From NCBI GenBank assembly GCA_964406375.1, contig CAYORM010000012.1, positions 1 to 63,600 on the forward strand: 63,600 bases of DNA, read 5' to 3'. Below the pieces are notes generated by a model, which was given only the letters and a program-made list of their open reading frames with translations, searched no databases and was not told the origin of the DNA. The stretch comes from CAYORM01 sp964406375 (GTDB lineage: Bacteria; Pseudomonadota; Alphaproteobacteria; DSM-16000; Inquilinaceae). The first letter of the stretch is position 1, and the number at the start of each line of letters is the position of its first letter. The translations under genes were made by a program, and so were the position numbers. Shown one piece after another: positions 15,983 through 23,315 of this stretch.

Positions 15983-17336
15983 GGGCGATCTCCCGGGCGA
16001 GGCCCGCGCACAGGGCGTCGATATCGTCCGCGGTCGTGGTCTCGGTGGCGGCGACGATCAGCAGCCGGTCGATCTCCGGACCGCCCTGCGGACCGAAAAG
16101 CCGCGTCGCCGGGACGCCGGCGAGGATCCGGCTGTCGGCCAGCCGGTCGACGACGGGCGCGGCCGGCACTGGCAGGCGAATGGTCAGCTCATTGAAGAAG
16201 GCATCGGTGACGAGCGTCACGCCCGGCAGGGCGGCGAGACGATCGGCAAGCTGCACGGCCATCGCGTGGTTGAGCCGCGCCAGCCGTCCGAAGCCGGCCT
16301 CGCCGAGCAGCGTGAGGTGGATCGTGAAGGCCAGGGCGCACAGCCCGCTATTGGTGCAGATGTTGCTCGTCGCCTTCTCGCGCCGGATGTGCTGCTCGCG
16401 GGTCGACAGGGTCAGGACGAAGCCGCGGCGGCCCTCGGCATCGACAGTTTGGCCGCAGAGTCGGCCGGGCATCTGGCGCAGGAAGCGCTCGCGCGTGGCG
16501 AACAGGCCGACATAGGGGCCGCCGAAGGAGAGCGCATTGCCGAGCGACTGCCCCTCACAGACCACGATGTCGGCGCCCATCTCGCCCGGTGGCGGCAGAA
16601 GGCCGAGCGAGACCACCTCCGTCACCACGGCGACCAGGAGTGCCCCCTTGGCATGGCAGGCCTCGGCCAGGGCGGAAAGATCGCGGACGCGGCCGAAGAC
16701 ATCGGGGGTCTGAACGACGACGCAGGCGGTGTCGTCGCCGATCGCCGCGGCGAGATCCTCCGTCCCCGCGGGGTCGGCCGGGCGGGCATCGACGGCGAAG
16801 CCGTTATACCGGCCCATCGTCGCGGTGACGTCGCGGTAATGCGGATGCAGCCCGCCGGACAGGATGGCACGGCTGCGGCGCGTCACCCGGTTGGCCATGA
16901 CGACCGCCTCGGCACAGGCGGTCGAGCCATCATACATGGAGGCGTTGGCCACCTCCATGCCGGTCAGCAGCGCCACCTGCGTCTGGAATTCGAAGAGGTA
17001 GTGCAGCGTCCCCTGCGAGACCTCGGGCTGATAGGGCGTGTAGCTGGTCAGGAACTCGCCGCGCTGGATCAGATGATCGACCAGCGCCGGCACGTGGTGG
17101 CGATAGGCGCCGGCGCCACAGAAGAACGGCACGTCGCCGGCCACAACGTTGCGGGCGGCAAGGCGCTTGAGATGCCGCTCGACCTCGATCTCGCTCTTGT
17201 GGCCCGGCAGCGTGTCGATCGGGCCGGGCAGGCGCGCCGTCGCGGGTACATCCTCGAACAGCGCGTCGACCCCCGGGACACCGATCGCCTCGAGCATCGC
17301 CGCCCGGTCGGCGTCGGAATGGGGCAGATACCGCAT
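15975..17336 (-). CDS. gcvPA: Glycine dehydrogenase (decarboxylating) subunit 1
   Basis: A 453-residue alpha subunit of the split P-protein, starting MRYLPHSDADRAAML, the usual GcvPA opening. Conserved TSYTPYQPEVSQG, YDGSTA and CGQTVDAEGRRGFVLTL segments are present. It pairs with GcvPB (overlapping downstream gene) in the glycine cleavage complex. Ten bases separate it from the gcvH stop. Confidence 0.97.
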   Translation of the reverse strand: MRYLPHSDADRAAMLEAIGVPGVDALFEDVPATARLPGPIDTLPGHKSEIEVERHLKRLAARNVVAGDVPFFCGAGAYRHHVPALVDHLIQRGEFLTSYTPYQPEVSQGTLHYLFEFQTQVALLTGMEVANASMYDGSTACAEAVVMANRVTRRSRAILSGGLHPHYRDVTATMGRYNGFAVDARPADPAGTEDLAAAIGDDTACVVVQTPDVFGRVRDLSALAEACHAKGALLVAVVTEVVSLGLLPPPGEMGADIVVCEGQSLGNALSFGGPYVGLFATRERFLRQMPGRLCGQTVDAEGRRGFVLTLSTREQHIRREKATSNICTNSGLCALAFTIHLTLLGEAGFGRLARLNHAMAVQLADRLAALPGVTLVTDAFFNELTIRLPVPAAPVVDRLADSRILAGVPATRLFGPQGGPEIDRLLIVAATETTTADDIDALCAGLAREIAHA

Positions 17337-17345
17337 CCGTCGGCC

Positions 17346-17720
17346 TCACAGGCTCGCGACATAGGCGTCGTAGGCCGCCTGATCCATCAACGCCTCGGCC
17401 GCCGCCGGATCGGCGAGCCGCATCCGCAGGAACCAGCCCTCGCCGGTCGGGTTCGAGTTGACGAGCGCCGGCTCGTCGGCGAGTCGGCCGTTGACCTCGG
17501 TCACCGAGCCCGCGACGGGGGCGTAGACCTCACTTGCCGCCTTGACCGATTCCACGACCGCCGCCTGCTGGCCAGCCTCCAGCACGGTGCCGACCTCGGG
17601 CAGCTCGACATAGACGACGTCGCCGAGCTGCTCCTGCGCGTAGGCGGTGATCCCGATCGTGCCGACATCGCCTTCGACGACGATCCATTCATGGTCCTTG
17701 GTGAAACGCAGCGTGGTCAT
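17346..17720 (-). CDS. gcvH: Glycine cleavage system H protein
   Basis: A 124-residue lipoyl carrier. The lipoylated Lys60 lies in VESVKAASEVYAP, and the fold is the usual TKDHEWI...GITAYAQEQLGDVVYVELPEVG arrangement. It shuttles the aminomethyl group among P, T and L proteins. The start at 17720 follows the gcvT stop by seven bases; the larger frame to 18485 belongs to a shadow of gcvT. No L-protein gene is nearby. Confidence 0.97.
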   Translation of the reverse strand: MTTLRFTKDHEWIVVEGDVGTIGITAYAQEQLGDVVYVELPEVGTVLEAGQQAAVVESVKAASEVYAPVAGSVTEVNGRLADEPALVNSNPTGEGWFLRMRLADPAAAEALMDQAAYDAYVASL

Positions 17721-17727
17721 AGGGACA

Positions 17728-18846
17728 TCACCCCCGGTGATAGGAATGCGGGACGAAGGGCATGGCGGCCACGGTGGCGGGTTGCGGCCGATCGCGGACG
17801 AGCAGCGCCACCGGCGTGCCGGCAGCGGCGTGCGCACTCTCGACATAGCCCATGGCGATCGGGGCACCGACGCTGGGGCCGAAGCCGCCGGAGGTGACGC
17901 GGCCGATCGGCCGCCCCTCGGGATCGGTGATGACGGTGCCCTCGCGGGCGGGGGCGCGCCCCTCGGGTCGCAGCCCGACACGCCGCCGCGAGGGGCCGCG
18001 GGCCAGCGTCTCAAGGATGGGGACGGCGCCGGGGAAGCCGCCCTCGGCGCGCCGGCGTCGGCTGATCGTCCAGGCGAGGCCCGCCTCGATGGGATTGGTG
18101 GTTTCGTCGATGTCGTGGCCATACAGGCAGAGACCGGCCTCGAGCCGCAGGGAGTCCCGTGCGCCAAGGCCGATCGGCTCGACCTCAGGCTCTGCGGCGA
18201 GGGTGGCGGCGATCCGCTCGGCATCCTCGGCCGGGATCGAGATCTCGAACCCGTCCTCGCCGGTATAGCCGGAGCGGGCGATCCAGGCCTCGGCACGGTC
18301 GAGGGCGAAGGTGCCCGCCTGCATGAAGGCGAGCTGGTCGACGCCGAAGGCATGGCGCCCGAGCACCGCGGCCGCCTTCGGCCCCTGCAGCGCCAGCAGC
18401 GCCCGCCCGGGCAGCGGGGTGAGCGTCGCCCTGCCGTCGAGTGCCGCCTCGATATGGGCGTAGTCGACCGCCGCCCGCCCGGCATTGACGACCAGCGACA
18501 GCCGGTTCGCGTCCGGCAGCCGCGTGACCATGAGGTCGTCGAGGATGCCGCCCGCCTCGCCGGTCAGCAGCGTGTAACGGATCTGCCGCGGCGGGAGGCT
18601 CACCAGATCGCCGGGCACGAGCGTCTCGAACAGCGCGGCGGCGTCGACCCCGGCCGGTGCCTCGATCAGCGCCTGGCCCATATGGCTGACATCGAACAGC
18701 CCGGCGGAGGTGCGGGTGTGGAGATGTTCCTTCAGGATGCCGGCCGGATACTGGACCGGCATCTCCCAGCCGGCGAAGGGCACCATGCGGGCGCCGCGAT
18801 CGCGGTGGAAGGCGTAGAGCGGTGTGCGCGACAGGGTTTCGGTCAC
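17728..18846 (-). CDS. gcvT: Aminomethyltransferase (glycine cleavage T protein)
   Basis: A 372-residue folate-dependent T-protein with MVPFAGWEMPVQY, SHMGQ, SGYTGEDGFEI and GLGARDSLRLEAGL signatures. It transfers the methylene group to tetrahydrofolate and releases ammonia. I chose GTG 18846: GAGGA lies seven bases upstream and the riboswitch ends about 50 bases before it. The longer frame to 18927 would run into the second aptamer. First gene of the gcvT-gcvH-gcvPA-gcvPB operon. Confidence 0.95.
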   Translation of the reverse strand: MTETLSRTPLYAFHRDRGARMVPFAGWEMPVQYPAGILKEHLHTRTSAGLFDVSHMGQALIEAPAGVDAAALFETLVPGDLVSLPPRQIRYTLLTGEAGGILDDLMVTRLPDANRLSLVVNAGRAAVDYAHIEAALDGRATLTPLPGRALLALQGPKAAAVLGRHAFGVDQLAFMQAGTFALDRAEAWIARSGYTGEDGFEISIPAEDAERIAATLAAEPEVEPIGLGARDSLRLEAGLCLYGHDIDETTNPIEAGLAWTISRRRRAEGGFPGAVPILETLARGPSRRRVGLRPEGRAPAREGTVITDPEGRPIGRVTSGGFGPSVGAPIAMGYVESAHAAAGTPVALLVRDRPQPATVAAMPFVPHSYHRG

Positions 18847-18897
18847 AATGGTCCTCGCGACGTCAGGGTCGGGCACACGGGTAGCCCCGCGGCTCCG

Positions 18898-19100
18898 CCC
18901 CCTCTGTCTTGGACCTGAGAGAATCACCGTCCTGCGGTTGCCCGCCGGCGCGGCTTACCCCATCGGTGGGGCGGCCCGCCTTCCGGCGAACGGCCCGCTT
19001 TCCAGAGACGCCTTCCCCTGCGGTCCTTCTGCCTGAGAGTTTCCGGGGCGTTGCTCCTTCGGCGCCCGGTCGGCCGCCCGACCGGATCTCTCCCGCAGGG
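18898..19100 (-). promoter_or_regulatory. Tandem glycine riboswitch (gcvT element)
   Basis: On the minus strand, two successive glycine aptamers are readable upstream of gcvT. Aptamer I (about 19100-19020) has GGGAGAG, then CGCCGAAGGAGCAA and ACTCTCAGGCA. Aptamer II (about 19019-18898) has GTCTCTGGAAAG, CCGATGGGGTAA and ATTCTCTCAGGTCC. These are the conserved cores of the gcvT class. Known function: glycine binding turns on expression of the glycine cleavage operon. The expression platform would be the roughly 50 bases between 18898 and the gcvT start. Boundaries are estimates. Confidence 0.93.
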
Positions 19101-19238
19101 GTCGTCGGCTGTGAAGAAAGGTTCGCCCGCCCCGGCGGCCCTGTCAATCGCAACGGTGCCGAACGCAGCAGTTGGGGCGGCGTCTCCTATCCGCCGCTGG
19201 CCGAACCATATAAGGTCCGCCGCGCGATGGATGGAGCC

Positions 19239-20195
19239 ATGCCCGAACCGATCAAACCCGAGCTCAAGGTGCTCATGGCGGCGCCGCGCGGCTTTTGCGC
19301 CGGCGTCGACCGGGCGATCCAGATCGTCGAACGGGCGATCGAGCGGTTCGGAGCGCCGGTCTATGTCCGGCACGAGATCGTTCACAACCGCTATGTCGTC
19401 GAGACGCTCGAGGCGAAGGGGGCGGTGTTCGTCGAGGAGCTCGACGCCGTGCCCGACGACGCGCCGGTCGTCTTCTCCGCCCATGGCGTGCCGAAATCGG
19501 TGCCGGCCGAAGCCCGCCGCCGGGCGCTGACCTATCTCGACGCGACCTGCCCCTTGGTCAGCAAGGTGCATCGCGAAGCCGAGAACCACCACGCCCAGGG
19601 GCGCACCGTCGTGCTCATCGGGCATGCCGGCCATCCCGAGGTCATCGGGACGATGGGCCAATTGCCGCCCGGGGCTGTCGTCCTGGTCGAGACCGTCGCC
19701 GACGTGGCCGGGCTCGAGGTCCCGGATGCCTCACGCCTCGCCTATGTCACCCAGACGACCCTCTCCGTCGATGACACGGCGGCGATCATCGCCGCGCTGA
19801 AGGCGCGCTTTCCGGAGATCCTCGGGCCGGGCAAGCAGGACATCTGCTACGCCACGACCAACCGGCAGGAGGCGGTGAAGGCGATCGCGCCGCGTTGTGA
19901 CGCGCTCCTCGTGATCGGCGCGCCGAACTCGTCGAACTCGGTGCGGCTCGTCGAGGTGGCGGCGCGGGCCGGCTGCGCCCGCGCCATGCTGGTGCAGCGG
20001 GCCGCCGATCTCGACTGGGAGCGACTGGCGGATGTGCGCGTGCTCGGCATCACGGCCGGGGCATCGGCCCCCGAAGTGCTGGTGACCGAGGTGCTGGATG
20101 CCTTGCGTACACGCTTCGCGCTGACGGTCGAGGACGATCCGCACGCTCGCGAATCGGTCGTCTTCCAGCTTCCCGGCGCGCTGAGGCGCGGCTGA
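19239..20195 (+). CDS. ispH: 4-hydroxy-3-methylbut-2-enyl diphosphate reductase
   Basis: A 318-residue Fe-S enzyme and last step of the MEP isoprenoid pathway, making IPP and DMAPP. The three cluster Cys are visible: Cys20 (PRGFCAGVDRA), Cys104 (DATCPLVSKVH) and Cys203 (DICYATTNRQ). Start 19239 gives the usual short N-terminus; ATG 19227, four codons earlier, is equally possible, and a TATAAG at 19209-19214 could be its -10 element. The longer frame from 18909 crosses the riboswitch and is not real. Divergent from gcvT; its stop overlaps the KamA-like gene by one base (TGATG). Confidence 0.96.
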   Translation: MPEPIKPELKVLMAAPRGFCAGVDRAIQIVERAIERFGAPVYVRHEIVHNRYVVETLEAKGAVFVEELDAVPDDAPVVFSAHGVPKSVPAEARRRALTYLDATCPLVSKVHREAENHHAQGRTVVLIGHAGHPEVIGTMGQLPPGAVVLVETVADVAGLEVPDASRLAYVTQTTLSVDDTAAIIAALKARFPEILGPGKQDICYATTNRQEAVKAIAPRCDALLVIGAPNSSNSVRLVEVAARAGCARAMLVQRAADLDWERLADVRVLGITAGASAPEVLVTEVLDALRTRFALTVEDDPHARESVVFQLPGALRRG

Positions 20196-21259
20196 TGCCG
20201 CGCAAGCCGGACGGCAGGGGGGGCGGCGCCACGCTGCGCAGCCCGCGCGATCTCCTCGAGGCCGGGCTGGTGACGCCGGAGCGTGCCGCGGCGATCGAGG
20301 CTGTGGCGCGGCGTTACGCCGTCGCGGTGACGCCGGCGATGGCGGCGCTGATCGATCCAAATGACCCGCACGACCCGATCGCCCGGCAATTCGTGCCGGA
20401 CCCGGCGGAGCTCGAGATCCTCCCAGAGGAGCGGGCCGATCCGATCGGCGATGCGGCACACAGCCCGCTGCCAGGGATCGTCCACCGCTATCCGGACCGG
20501 GTGCTGCTGAAGCTGCTGCACGCCTGCCCCGTCTATTGCCGCTTCTGCTTCCGGCGCGAGATGGTCGGACCGGGCGGGGAGGCGCTCAGCCCCGCCGATC
20601 TCGATGCCGCTATCGCCTATATCGCCGCACGACCCGGGATCTTCGAGGTGATCCTCACCGGCGGTGACCCCCTGATGCTGTCGCCGCGGCGGCTCGGCGA
20701 GGTGGCGCGGCGGCTTGATGCGATCGGTCATCTCGGCGTGCTGCGGCTGCACAGCCGGGTGCCGGTGGCGGCGCCCGAGCGGATGACCGATGCGCTCCTG
20801 GCCGCCTTTGATCTGCGTGACACCGCAGTCTGGCTGGCAGTGCATCTCGATCACCCGCGCGAATTGACCCCGGCTGCGCTCGATGCGCTCGACCGGGCGG
20901 CGCGGGCGGGCATCGCGCTGGTCTCCCAGACGGTGCTGCTGCGCGGTGTCAATGACGACCCTGCGGTGCTCGAGGCGCTGTTCCGCGCGCTGCTGCGGGC
21001 GCGGGTCAAACCCTATTACCTGCATCATGGAGACCTCGCCCCCGGCACCGCCGGCTTCCGCACCGGTATCGAGGACGGGCAGGCGATCATGCGGGCGCTG
21101 CGCGGCCGGCTCTCCGGTCTCGGCCAGCCCACCTATGTCCTCGACATCCCCGGCGGTCACGGCAAGGTGCCGATCGGGCCGTGCCATCTTGACGGATCGG
21201 ACGCGAGCGGATGGTCTGTCACCGATCCGTGGGGGCGGCAACACCGCTACCCGCGCTGA
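20195..21259 (+). CDS. Lysine 2,3-aminomutase family radical SAM protein (KamA/EpmB-like)
   Basis: A 354-residue radical-SAM/PLP protein. The cluster motif C111-x3-C115-x2-C118 (CPVYCRFCFRRE) is intact, followed by TGGDPLML and LRLHSRVPV. Near the C-terminus LDIPGGHGKVPI contains the PLP Lys. The size fits the KamA/EpmB group, which isomerises lysine to beta-lysine free or for EF-P modification. EF-P or EpmA genes are not in the window, so the role (EF-P maturation or lysine metabolism) is undecided. One-base overlap with ispH suggests co-translation. Confidence 0.9.
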   Translation: MPRKPDGRGGGATLRSPRDLLEAGLVTPERAAAIEAVARRYAVAVTPAMAALIDPNDPHDPIARQFVPDPAELEILPEERADPIGDAAHSPLPGIVHRYPDRVLLKLLHACPVYCRFCFRREMVGPGGEALSPADLDAAIAYIAARPGIFEVILTGGDPLMLSPRRLGEVARRLDAIGHLGVLRLHSRVPVAAPERMTDALLAAFDLRDTAVWLAVHLDHPRELTPAALDALDRAARAGIALVSQTVLLRGVNDDPAVLEALFRALLRARVKPYYLHHGDLAPGTAGFRTGIEDGQAIMRALRGRLSGLGQPTYVLDIPGGHGKVPIGPCHLDGSDASGWSVTDPWGRQHRYPR

Positions 21260-21288
21260 TCGGGTGCGCGCTGCTCCGCGAAGGAATC

Positions 21289-22257
21289 ATGGCCGTCTAC
21301 ACCGAAGTGACCGACGAAGAGGCCTCCGCCTTCGTCGCGCAATACGATATCGGCGGCGTCGTTTCGCTGAAGGGGATCGCGGAAGGGGTCGAGAACAGCA
21401 ACTACCTCCTCGTCACGACGACGGGCGAGTACATCCTGACCCTCTACGAGAAGCGGGTGGCGCTCGACGATCTGCCCTTCTTCCTCGGGTTAATGGAGCA
21501 TCTCGCGGCGCGGGGGCTGCGGTGCCCACTGCCGATTCGCGGGCGTGACGGCGAAGCGCTGCGCCGGCTCGGCGGCCGTCCCGCGGCAATCGTCACCTTC
21601 CTCGACGGGCTTTGGCCGCGGCGGGTCTATCCCTGGCATTGCCAGCAGGTCGGGGAGGGGTTGGCGCACATGCATCGCGCCGGTGCCGACTTCGCGATCC
21701 GCCGCGAGAATGCGCTCGGACCGCGCGGCTGGCGCAGCCTCGCCGCCCAATGCGCCGACGGGGCCGACGAGGTGCATCCGGGGCTCGCCGACGGCATAGC
21801 CGAGGAGCTCGATTACCTCGCTTCCGCTTGGCCGGAGGGGGGGCTGCCGGAGGGGGTGATCCATGCCGACCTCTTCCCCGACAACGTCTTCTTCCTCGAC
21901 CGGTCGCTGTCGGGCTTCATCGACTTCTACTTCGCCTGCAACGATCTGCTCGCCTACGACCTGTCGATCTGCCTCAACGCGTGGTGCTTCGAGCCGGACG
22001 GCGATTTCAACGTGACCAAGGCCCGCCTGTTGATCGACGGCTATCGGCGGGTCCGGCCGCTCGGCCATGCCGAGCTCGAGGCACTGCCGGTGCTCGCCCG
22101 CGGCAATGCGCTGCGCTTCCTGCTGACGCGCCTTTTCGACTGGCTGAACCATCCGGCTGGCGCCTTCGTGAAGCCGAAGGACCCGTTGGAGTACTGGGAC
22201 AAGCTGCGCTTCCATCGCCGGGTGTCGTCGTTCACCGCCTACGGGATCGACGCGTGA
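21289..22257 (+). CDS. thrB: Homoserine kinase (ThrB, APH-fold type)
   Basis: A 322-residue homoserine kinase of the aminoglycoside-phosphotransferase fold, the form usual in alphaproteobacteria. It starts MAVYTEVTDEEASAFV and has GIAEGVENSNYLL (nucleotide loop), GVIHADLFPDNVFF (catalytic loop) and GFIDFYFACNDLLAYD (metal Asp). It phosphorylates homoserine on the way to threonine. AAGGA at 21281-21285 fixes the start at 21289, 29 bases after the KamA-like stop. Its stop overlaps the rnhA start in GTGA. Confidence 0.95.
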   Translation: MAVYTEVTDEEASAFVAQYDIGGVVSLKGIAEGVENSNYLLVTTTGEYILTLYEKRVALDDLPFFLGLMEHLAARGLRCPLPIRGRDGEALRRLGGRPAAIVTFLDGLWPRRVYPWHCQQVGEGLAHMHRAGADFAIRRENALGPRGWRSLAAQCADGADEVHPGLADGIAEELDYLASAWPEGGLPEGVIHADLFPDNVFFLDRSLSGFIDFYFACNDLLAYDLSICLNAWCFEPDGDFNVTKARLLIDGYRRVRPLGHAELEALPVLARGNALRFLLTRLFDWLNHPAGAFVKPKDPLEYWDKLRFHRRVSSFTAYGIDA

Positions 22258-22751
22258 CGGGCGGGAAGAAGCCGCTCGTCGAGATCTTCACCGACGGTGC
22301 ATGCAGCGGCAATCCGGGCCCGGGCGGCTGGGGCGCCCTGCTGCGCATGGGGGAGATCGAGCGTGAACTGTGGGGCGGCGAGGCCGCGACCACCAACAAC
22401 CGCATGGAGCTGATGGCCGCGATCCGGGCGCTCGAGGCGATGAAGCGCCCGGTGCGGGCCGTCATCACCACCGACAGCCAGTATCTCCGCCAGGGCATCA
22501 CCCAGTGGATCCATGGCTGGAAGCGCAATGGCTGGCGTACCGCCGACCGCAAACCGGTGAAGAACGTCGATCTCTGGCAGCGGCTCGATGCGGCGCTGGC
22601 AAGCCATGAGATCGAATGGCACTGGACCCGTGGCCATGCGGGCCATGCGGAGAACGAGCGGGTCGATGCCCTTGCCCGCCGCGGCATCGCCGAGATCCGC
22701 GAGGCGACGCGGCATCAGGCCGCCGCCCGGAAGGGCGACGGCCCGTCCTGA
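22254..22751 (+). CDS. rnhA: Ribonuclease HI
   Basis: A 165-residue RNase HI. Acidic catalytic residues are visible as Asp14 (FTDGACSGN), Glu52 (RMELMAA), Asp74 (TTDSQY) and Asp138 (ERVDALA). The basic handle (HGWKRNGWRTADRKPVKN) is present. It removes RNA from RNA-DNA hybrids during replication. It starts at GTG 22254 in a GTGA overlap with thrB; the long frame from 21612 is a shadow of thrB. A C-terminal tail of about 15 residues follows the conserved core. Confidence 0.96.
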   Translation: MTGGKKPLVEIFTDGACSGNPGPGGWGALLRMGEIERELWGGEAATTNNRMELMAAIRALEAMKRPVRAVITTDSQYLRQGITQWIHGWKRNGWRTADRKPVKNVDLWQRLDAALASHEIEWHWTRGHAGHAENERVDALARRGIAEIREATRHQAAARKGDGPS

Positions 22752-22769
22752 ACCTCCGGCGTCCGCGCC

Positions 22770-23252
22770 TCAGAGCGCGGCGAGGACCGATTCGGCGCTC
22801 GACACCTCGTAGGCACCCGGCTTCTCGACGGCGAGCTGGGTCACCACCCCGTCCTTGACGACCATGGCGAAGCGCTGTGAGCGGGTGCCGAGCCCGTAGC
22901 CGGAGCCGTCGAATTCGAGGCCGAGGGCGCGGGTGAGGGCGGCGTTGCCGTCCGGCAGCATGAAGATCGCCTCGCCGGCGCCGGCCTTCTCGGCCCATGC
23001 CTTCATCACGAAGGGATCGTTGACCGCCATGCAGATCACCTGGTCGACGCCCTTGGCGGCCAGGGCCTCGCGGTTCTCGATGAAGCTCGGCAGGTGCTTG
23101 GCCGAACAGGTCGGCGTGAAGGCGCCCGGCACGGCAAACAGCACCACGGTCTTGCCGGCGAAGAGCTCGTCGGTCGAGGTCTCCGTCATGCCGTCCTTGC
23201 CCAGATATTTGAAGCTGACCGAGGGGATGCGGTCACCAACCTGGATCGTCAT
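22770..23252 (-). CDS. Peroxiredoxin (Prx5/redoxin type)
   Basis: A 160-residue thiol peroxidase with the Prx5 signature PGAFTPTCSAKHLP; the peroxidatic Cys is residue 49. A second Cys (74, QVICMAVND) is conserved in bacterial Prx5 but is not a standard resolving position. It reduces hydroperoxides in the cytoplasm, probably with glutathione or glutaredoxin. AGGAAACGACC before ATG 23252 is a good ribosome-binding site. Convergent with rnhA. Confidence 0.94.
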   Translation of the reverse strand: MTIQVGDRIPSVSFKYLGKDGMTETSTDELFAGKTVVLFAVPGAFTPTCSAKHLPSFIENREALAAKGVDQVICMAVNDPFVMKAWAEKAGAGEAIFMLPDGNAALTRALGLEFDGSGYGLGTRSQRFAMVVKDGVVTQLAVEKPGAYEVSSAESVLAAL

Positions 23253-23315
23253 GGTCGTTTCCTGCTTGCGAAGGGCCCGCGAACGGGCATGGCGGGTGAA
23301 ACGGCGATGGTGCCG

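Noticed and set aside
18909..19226. N-terminal extension of ispH
   Set aside because: This stretch is the tandem glycine riboswitch on the opposite strand; the encoded residues have no IspH similarity.
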